A DNA stretch of 64,000 nt from Russula earlei (taxonomy: Eukaryota; Basidiomycota; Agaricomycetes; Russulales; Russulaceae), in assembly GCA_025769875.1 (NCBI GenBank), contig JAGFNK010000099.1:1-64000 (forward strand), given 5' to 3'. This document shows, in pieces, positions 56,496 through 64,000 of this stretch. Each line of letters begins with the position of its first letter. The first letter of the stretch is position 1. Made by a program: the position numbers and the translations under genes. The notes beneath the pieces are model-generated. The model saw only the letters and a program-made list of their open reading frames with translations, did no database searches and was not told where the DNA came from.

Positions 56496-59384
56496 TTACT
56501 CGACACTGGAATCACGCCTTATATTCTGGTTTGGTGACGGGGGGATGGGATCATTCGGCCCCAAATGCTGGACTTTAGGCTCGGCTATGCGTCTGCGGGC
56601 CTTTGGCATCGATTTTGCGCACTTATTGTAGCCACCGGGCTCGTTTGCGTCACTGGAACGTTGAACATTCCTTGCCATCCCATCCACGGGTGAGGGTGGC
56701 CGTTGCTCGAAAGGCGAAGGCACCTCGACAATATCATCTCTGTCGATTGGAGAACTCATACTGTGCCAATCTGACCCTTTTTGAGGATCCGATGTCGTTG
56801 GTGGACCACAGGGCTTGACGTTTACATGTAGAGTGGGCGTTGGTTGCAGACGGGGCGCACGCGACTCCGGTCTAGGCGCGCTTGCTTGTGTCTGGTCTGG
56901 AGAGTGTACCCTAGGGGACTGACGGTTTGGTGGTGATGACGGGTATGACTGCGATAGAAAGGGTTCTGCGGCAGGGTTCGACGAGGCAGCCGTCTTAGAC
57001 TTGTACGCGTTCGTATCCCTGCTTCCTTGGAAGACATGGCCATCCGAACCGCTTTCTGCATCGATGCGCGAGCCTGGCTTCATCCGTTTCGTCCTGCTTT
57101 GTGCATTGTTAGATTCTTCAATGTCCGTCGTGGTGGCACTACTGAGTGTCTTCGGACGTTTTGTGCCTTTTGTCTGGGCATGATGTCCGTCATCAGAGTC
57201 TCCAGGATGAAGTAAGGCTTCCACTCGCTCCTCGTCCTCGAGTTCACGACGTCGCGCTCGAGCACGCTCAATAACAATATCTTCTCCTGCTCCAACTTCA
57301 AGACCATCGCTGATGTCTGGAAACATTGCAACTCCATATCCGGCGCTTTCGCGCATTGTCTGCACGGCCCTGGCTCGGTCCTGCCCGGTATCCTCCATGA
57401 TTAGCGTAACCGCAGCTTCGGGAACGAGGATACGTTGTATGAACTCCTGTGGTGTAAGGGGCGTGATGGATTGCGGTTCGAACGAGGACGGAGGAAACAT
57501 GTTGTAGAGCGTCTGGTGCAGGATCATCGACCCTAATTCACCATAACTCGTATTTACCGTTAAAACCCGACAGTACTTTGAGCTGGAGGGTGTACTCACT
57601 AGCCTGGTTGGGTCTTCTCAAAGCTCTCGAACTGGCCCTTGACGCCTGAGGCAGCACGGGAGCCCAGTTTACGAACTTCCTTCGTCACTGTCGTCCAATA
57701 TATGCTTTCCTCCCTTGCATTACCTTCGTCTCGGACCAGTTTTGCAAGCCTGCCACTCAGTCTCTCAACACGCCTCCTGACCCTCCCGAAATCGATGTCC
57801 GTGGGCCAGCCCTTAGCCATGGCCTCGGGTATTTGATGCGCTTCAAATCTATGACGTTTGCAAGAAGCAATGTATACACCCATTAGGGCCTTGAGCCCAA
57901 GAGGATTACTTGGCCGCGGATCGGGATGCGCCTTGCGCCTTGCGCCTTCAAAAAGGGAGCGATAAAAGGGCGAGGGGTTCGGTGGAAGTTTCTCGTCACA
58001 GAAAGGGCATAGGTTCCATGGATCCGTGGACTCTCCAACAAAAACTAAAAAAAGGTTAGTATCTGCAGTATCATCATATAAGGATGTGTCGCTGACGAGA
58101 GTCATCCCCAACCTCCAAATCGCTGACGAATGGGTCGTTTTTACCATTGTCTGGACATGCTTGTTGAACGTAAGTGACTTTCCGGCGGGGAGTACAAGTT
58201 TCCTTGAATCGACTCGCCGCCATGGGGAATGGTCGAAGTTGTGGTCTTCGTTTTGGGGACTCATCATCAGCGTCCTCGTCGACTGCGGAGTCCAGAGTGC
58301 GTAGGGTAATTGTCGCTTGAAGAGTGGTCGCAGTGTCCTGGGATTGTGGATGGGCTGGTGATGACAAGTGGGAAAGAAATGGATCACGAGACTTGCGGTT
58401 TGGGCGAGGTGTCGCCATATCAGAGAGAGATTTACTGTGAGCCTGTGAAATTGTAGTACCCTTGTAAGGGGATTTGCCAGTCCCTCCGTCAGGTTCAGGA
58501 GCCAAGTGGTCCGAAATGGATAGAGGACCCAAGCTGGGAAACTTGCGTAGGGCATGCTTGAGATCCTTAACACGGGGTGTCGCTTCGCTGGAATCACTCG
58601 AGTCTGAAGACTGATTTTTGAAACTATGACGGGAAGCTGGGGCAGAACGACTATTGGTATCTGAATTGTATGAAGTCCTCTTGAGAAGCCGTTTGGACTG
58701 TTTATACGAGATAGCGGCTTTCATACGTCCACAGGAAACATCAGGACGTAATGAGTCCCAATCACAACTTCGCAATGGTGACAAAGTCAGGCCTGGAAAT
58801 TTCTGAACTTCCAGTTGTGGGGAGACATGGATGGACGGATGTGTATAGCCACCCAAAGAATCCTTGTCGGATGATAAGTCGTCTGACGGAACAGAGAATC
58901 GTTTGTTTTCGTTATTGTGGAGAGTAGCAAGTATTCCATATGACTTCGTCTGCTTCGATATATTTTGTGTGGCATTGGGTGTCTCGCTTCGCGAACTCGA
59001 GGAGCTTCCTTCCGGAACAGCATGCTTAATCTTCTTGAAGTCTGGCAGCTTCTTTCTGGGAAGAGGGTCAGTATGATGATCTACTTCTTGTCCCTGAATA
59101 GTGACCCTCCCAGGCCGCTTCTTCTTGGCCCTTGGCTTATTTCTGGTTGGAATTGGCCGTTCGACGTCGTCAGACCTAGAACTAGAGGAGAGAAAGTCCA
59201 GCTCGTCATCCGAGGAGTCATCTATCCTCTTGCGTAATTCGTCGCGTTTCATGTCGCGAGTGAAGGACCTAGTCTTCTCAAGGTTGTTTCCAGTTGTCAC
59301 AAAGGCTGTACATCCCAAGTCGTCCCAGAGCTTCCCCGATTCCTTCTTGGTGGGAGGGGAGACCAAACTTTCGGCTTGAAACAT
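56496..59384 (-). CDS. rtc4: Rtc4-like protein (restriction of telomere capping 4 domain)
   Basis: Three blocks join across introns near 58190-58020 and 57602-57545. The N-terminal 380 residues are Ser/Lys-rich and disordered, with basic runs such as KPRAKKKRPGR. Then comes a zinc-like CPFCDEKLPPNPS, followed by the Rtc4 domain: LGLKALMGVYIASCKRHRFE, GWPTDIDFGRVRRRVERL and, across the last junction, PGYYGELGSMILHQ, FIQRILVPEAAVTLIMEDT and MRESAGYGVAMFPD. A disordered C-terminal tail of about 280 residues follows, to TAA 56496. In yeast Rtc4 affects telomere capping; its molecular role is unknown. ATG 59384 was chosen because an upstream in-frame start is TTG. The exact border near 58040 is uncertain. 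Confidence 0.75.
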
Positions 59385-60318
59385 TCCCAAATGCAAACAC
59401 CCGACCAAAACTACTCGTCCGGTGTGAGACGTACTAGACCAATGAGACCAGAAGACAGGGATCTGGTTTCAAGGGATGGCGGATGGGCAAAAAGACTCCT
59501 CAAATGGACGGTTTGATTGAATGAGCTATGGGTGCAGGTCCCGCATGACACATCCAACAATGCGTGGAGGAAAGACAGTTCGTCAGCTGTATAGGACGAA
59601 TACCTTCGGACATGGCGCACTTAATGAAGTCGTGCACAACGTGAAACACGTTCCAACGGCTGCAAGAGACGCAGAACACCTCAAAGGCGATGGAAGATAG
59701 CCCGCACGTCGTTCTACACCAGTGGATGTTGCACAGAACTTTCTGAGACGTTGGATGTTACTATGGTCCAAAGATTCAAAAGCAATCAGTGACACATAGG
59801 GTAAAAGCCTCGCTCGCTCGCTCGTGGCGTGGCGACATGCCATGAGAATCCCGTGCACGTGCATTGCGCCAGCACGTGACCAGACTCATTCGTATGGGTC
59901 CATGGTCGACGTGGTCTACGTCTATCTGGTCCATGGGGATATAGTGGGTTGGGCCGGTGGCACCTTTACATGTAACTTGATTAGATGTTGAGCACGTTGA
60001 GCCCTTCCTTCAGCCATTTCGCGAATGGTATTTACTTTTTTGCACTTGACCTCCGTGCATCATGGGACTGCTTAATAGTTATGCGATGTATTGTCGCCTT
60101 TCCATGACGACTGCGTAAACCTCGGTATAAAAGAGGAGATTCGTTGACTCACTCGTGCGTGCGAATTGGACAAATTCACGATAAAAAATCGAAACATCGG
60201 GATTGGCTGTCGGCGGGCCGGGACAGCTCGGAATTCGGCATCAAATATCAAATAAAAAGGATAGAGTTCCTCCAACTTTCTTCACCGCAGACCCCCATCA
60301 ACCTCCGTATCGTCCACG
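59385..60318. other. Divergent upstream region of rtc4 and aco1
   Basis: No gene recognised. A TATAAAA-like box (about 60126, GGTATAAAAGAGG) lies about 190 bp before the aco1 start and is a plausible core promoter for this highly expressed gene. Confidence 0.45.
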
Positions 60319-63192
60319 ATGCTTAACCTTGCCCACCGCTCTTCCCGAGCGTGGCGCTCCATACAGCGCCTTGCAAAAGGCATGGCTAGTGTCAAGGAAA
60401 GAATCGGCGACACCAAGGTTCCAATGTCCCTTCTTGAGCCCACGGCATACATCAACTATCAACGAATCGAAGACAATCTTGTCATCGTTCGCGAAAGGTA
60501 CTTCTTGTTCGAGCTGGTTACACCCTGTTCCTAATTGTGCAATAGGCTCAAGCGCCCTCTCACACTTTCGGAGAAAGTCCTCTATGGCCATCTCGACGAC
60601 CCACACAATCAAGATATTGCCCGCGGCGTTAGCTATCTCAAACTCCGTCCAGACGTAACCATTCGTTTTTCTCCCCCATCTCTGGTCTAATTATTGTGTT
60701 GCAGCGAGTGGCCTGCCAGGATGCGACGGCTCAGGTTAGTTGTTTCATCGTCCCTATCAACCGAGCTGCCTCTTGGCTACAACAATCACAGGCCATTCCA
60801 TCATCCGAATGAATCTGACCCCTTTGATGATAGATGGCATTATTGCAATTTATGTCTGCTGGAATGGATACTGCCGCGGTGCCGACTACTGTTCACTGTG
60901 ACCACCTAATTGAAGCGCAAATTGGTGGCGTCAAGGATCTTGAGCGTGCTGTACAAATCAACAAGGAGGTATATGACTTTTTGGCTACTGCCACCGCTAA
61001 GGTAAGCAACCCCCATCACTTGGTCCACCCTTTCATACTTAATGCTATATGCCAGTATGGCCTTGGTTTCTGGAGACCTGGATCTGGTATCATCCACCAA
61101 ATCATTCTCGAGAACTACGCGTTCCCTGGTGGTCTTATGATTGGTACTGACTCGCATACCCCTAATGCGGGTGGTCTGGGGATGATCGCATGCGGTGTGG
61201 GTGGTGCCGACGCTGTTGATGTGATGGCGGGCATCCCTTGGGAACTTAAAACCCCCAAGGTGATCGGTGTAAATCTCACTGGCAAGATTAGTGGCTGGAC
61301 CACACCGAAAGGTTGGCCTTCTCTGTTGTTTTCAACTTGTAAAATCCTCATAGCAGTCGTAGATGTCATCCTCAAGGTTGCTGGCATTCTTACAGTCAAG
61401 GGCGGCACTGGTGCCATTGTTGAATATAAGGGTCCCGGTGTAGACAGCCTTTCCGCAACCGGGATGGCAACCGTCTGTAACATGGGTGCGGAAATTGGTG
61501 CGACAACTTCACTCTTCCCCTTTAATAAACGTATGGCGGACTACCTCAATGCAACCAAACGTCCTGATATTGCCAAATATGCACAACGGTTCGCACATAA
61601 CCTGCGTGCGGATGACGGGGCCGAGTATGATCAAGTCATAGATATTGTAAGTGTGGCCTCACAGATGTCTGCTCAAAACGGATTGTTGATTTTGATTGCA
61701 GAATCTGTCGGAATTGGAACCACATGTCAATGGGCCCTTTACACCAGATCTCGCAACACCTATCTCTAAATTCAAGGATGAAGTCGTGAAAAATGGCTGG
61801 CCCTCCGAACTCAAAGTTGCCTTGATCGGTTCTTGTACTAATTCCTCCTACGAAGACATGACGCGCGCTGCCTCAATTGCTCGAGAGGCCGCTGGCCATG
61901 GCCTTGAGACCAAGAGCAAATTCACAATTACTCCTGGTTCAGAGCAAGTTCGTGCCACCATTGACCGTGATGGCATGATCAGTACCTTTGAAAACGTTGG
62001 CGGTCTAGTACTCGCGAATGCTTGTGGTCCTTGCATTGGTCAGTGGGATCGTCAAGACGTCAAGAAAGGCGAGGCTAACTCGAGTACGTACCTGCCACTC
62101 CAGAAATTAAGATGTACTAAGGCTTGATAGTTATCACGTCATACAATCGCAACTTCACGGGTCGCAATGACGCGAATCCTGCTACTCACGCCTTTGTAGC
62201 GTCTCCTGATATTGTTACAGCATTTGCTTTCGCAGGCGATCTTCGCTTCAACCCTTTGACTGACACTCTTACTGGCTCTGACGGCAAACCTTTCAAGTTC
62301 TCCGATCCCTCTGGCGCGGAGCTCCCATCTCGTGGCTATGACCCCGGTCAAAACACATATCAGGCACCTCCGGTGGATAGGGTCTCTGTCAATGTCGCTG
62401 TTAGCCCACAGAGTGACCGTCTTCAACTGCTAAAGCCCTTCGTGCCGTGGGACGGCAAGCCACCTCAAGATCTCCCTATACTGATTAAGGTCAAGGGCAA
62501 GTGCACAACTGATCACATTTCAGCTGGTGGACCATGGCTCAAATACCGCGGGCATCTCGAAAATATCTCTCGTAATTTACTTTTCGTGACCTGTTCATTT
62601 CATCTCTTTTACTAACACATCAACAGAAAATTGTCTAATTGGTGCAATCAATGCCGAGAACGAGGATGCAAACAATGTCAAGAACCAGATTACTGGCGAA
62701 TGGGGTGGAGTGCCTCAGACCGCTGCCTACTATCGGGAAAAGGGAATCAAGTGGATTGTCATTGGCGATCATAATTATGGGGAGGGCTCTTCCCGTGAGC
62801 ATGCTGCCCTTGAACCCCGATTCCTAGGTGGCCTTGCCATCATCGTTCGCTCCTTCGCACGCATTCATGAAACGAACTTGAAGAAGCAAGGCATGCTTGC
62901 GCTCACCTTTGCCGACCCCGCGGATTATGACAAAGTCCAACCATCGGATAGGGTATCCATACTCGGACTGGACAGCTTCTCCCCGGGCAAGAACTTGACA
63001 TTACTCGCCAAACACTCTGACGGGTCCACCGACAAAATATCACTCGCTCACTCTTTCAATGAAGGTCAGATCGAGTGGTTCAAAGCTGGATCAGCGCTTA
63101 ATTTGGTAAGCCGCACGACCTATTTGCTCGTTGCACATTTCGCTGACAGCTATTTTCAGATGGCGGCCAAGGCCAAAGCTCAGGCTAATTAA
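60319..63192 (+). CDS. aco1: Mitochondrial aconitate hydratase
   Basis: Aconitase interconverts citrate and isocitrate in the TCA cycle. ATG 60319 opens a mitochondrial presequence-like start ([20 protein letters not shown]). About nine introns break the gene. One exon is only 30 nt (60705-60734, [10 protein letters not shown]). Domain signatures: [26 protein letters not shown], and the three Fe-S ligands in [11 protein letters not shown] and [11 protein letters not shown]. Also present are [26 protein letters not shown] and, in the swivel domain, [19 protein letters not shown]. The end is [13 protein letters not shown] 63190. All catalytic residues I can recognise are present and the frame is intact through every junction checked. 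Confidence 0.95.
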
Positions 63193-63526
63193 CTCTGCGC
63201 ACCATTTCTCGGTTGAGACTTTGCTTAGAAAAACGATCCCTCACGCTCAACAGCACTGCCTCGAGCGAGGTGTGATCGACGTTGAGCTACTCTTGTTTTC
63301 GTGGCATTTGCGTACGGTGATACAATCTTATGGTCTTCGCTTGTACTGCCGTTCGAACGTGACGTATGTCCTGGCCTTCGATATGATTTCTACAGATACG
63401 TCTGGTTGTCTTCAGGGCAATAATACAGCTCCTATGATATATATAAGATAACATAACACTGAAATGACTGACAAGTACACCAAATCCAAAATTTTGAGTA
63501 TCAGTATTCTTTTATAACTTTCCTGC
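63193..63526. other. Intergenic between convergent genes
   Basis: 3' flank of aco1. No gene seen. Confidence 0.45.
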
Positions 63527-63808
63527 CTAGATTTTGGGCCACTCGCGCTCAATATTAAGACTGGCACGAAGGAGTAGTGCTCTGGACTGTAGCCTACTTA
63601 TCCACTTGATAAAAGGAACTTCGTCGTCCGGATTCAAGAATTCCCACGCAATTCGATCATCATTAGGAAAGTTCGGTCGGGAATAAGGGGTACTTCCTCG
63701 CATGGTCGTCGGCGAAGGGGTCCAAGGAGAGGCCTCGGAGTCTCGTGATAGTGATGGGCGAGCCAGAGGAATGCACGAGCGAGAAGGTGCCACCTTAGGA
63801 AATCGATA
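63527..63808 (-). CDS. Last exon of an unrecognised minus-strand gene
   Basis: A frame open from about 63808 to TAG 63527 encodes a Ser/Pro-rich start and then NDDRIAWEFLNPDDEVPFIKWISRL, ending LRASLNIEREWPKI. An AG (CCTAAG) just upstream of GTGGCACC could be a splice acceptor, so this is probably the 3' exon of a gene that enters from the right edge. No earlier exon could be identified in 63809-64000. Alternatively it starts at the in-frame ATG 63703. Function unknown. Confidence 0.4.
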   Translation of the reverse strand, partial: YRFPKVAPSRSCIPLARPSLSRDSEASPWTPSPTTMRGSTPYSRPNFPNDDRIAWEFLNPDDEVPFIKWISRLQSRALLLRASLNIEREWPKI

Positions 63809-64000
63809 TCATATCAAGTCTACCAAAGTGACGGTCCGAAACGACAAGGCGAGTGAATGTATGGACCAGAAGAGCGAACGTTGAAAATGACGAACTGAAG
63901 AGATGCTGGTGGAGGGGACGATACCAGTTGCTTGCCTGAGTCATGGGTCAGATCTCAGAACCTGTCTTGTAAGCCGGTCATCACGGTTTTCTGAAAGGAA

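Overview
The window is nuclear DNA of a filamentous basidiomycete, most likely an Agaricomycete. Genes are cut by many short introns of about 50-70 nt. The housekeeping proteins are fungal in type (Spt20, Hgh1, Ded1, Sec72, App1, Tpt1, Rtc4, aconitase). The mobile DNA includes Plavaka and DUF6532 sequences, which are typical of Agaricomycetes. I saw no tRNA, rRNA or CRISPR array. The species cannot be named from this sequence.

Left third (1-18.3 kb) is a nest of mobile elements. A TIR-bounded Plavaka-type DNA transposon (712-6695) has an apparently intact transposase gene on the plus strand and a divergent DUF6532-domain gene on the minus strand. It sits inside a diverged dispersed repeat, here called R1. 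Then come a 1.3-kb low-complexity tract (7.84-9.13 kb), a possible solo LTR, and an old Ty1/copia element (Copia-2, 10661-17605). Copia-2 is riddled with stops, strongly CpG-depleted, and interrupted by a 598-bp solo LTR and a second R1 copy.

Middle (18.3-36 kb) holds host genes: spt20 and hgh1 facing away from each other over about 100 bp, a proline-rich protein of unknown function, a four-helix membrane protein, two broken tandem BTB/POZ genes, and a roughly ten-exon MFS exporter. Between them are long stretches with no recognisable gene.

36.7-43.7 kb holds two well-delimited retroelements: a 952-bp poly(A)-tailed retroposon flanked by a 15-bp target duplication, and a full-length Ty1/copia element (Copia-1, 38833-43666) with 277-bp LTRs, a perfect 5-bp target duplication and one uninterrupted 1405-codon Gag-Pol frame. 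Its reverse transcriptase motif reads HVDN, where both aspartates would be needed.

Right third (44.3-64 kb) is dense with housekeeping genes: an unknown Ser-rich protein, ded1, sec72, app1, a long coiled-coil protein with one apparent frameshift, tpt1, rtc4, aco1, and the last exon of a further gene at the right edge.

The strongest themes are (i) a two-gene Plavaka plus DUF6532 mobile unit, and (ii) a CpG-to-TpG/CpA mutation footprint. The footprint explains the decay of Copia-2, all four LTR differences of Copia-1, and probably the loss of a catalytic RT aspartate in both copies.
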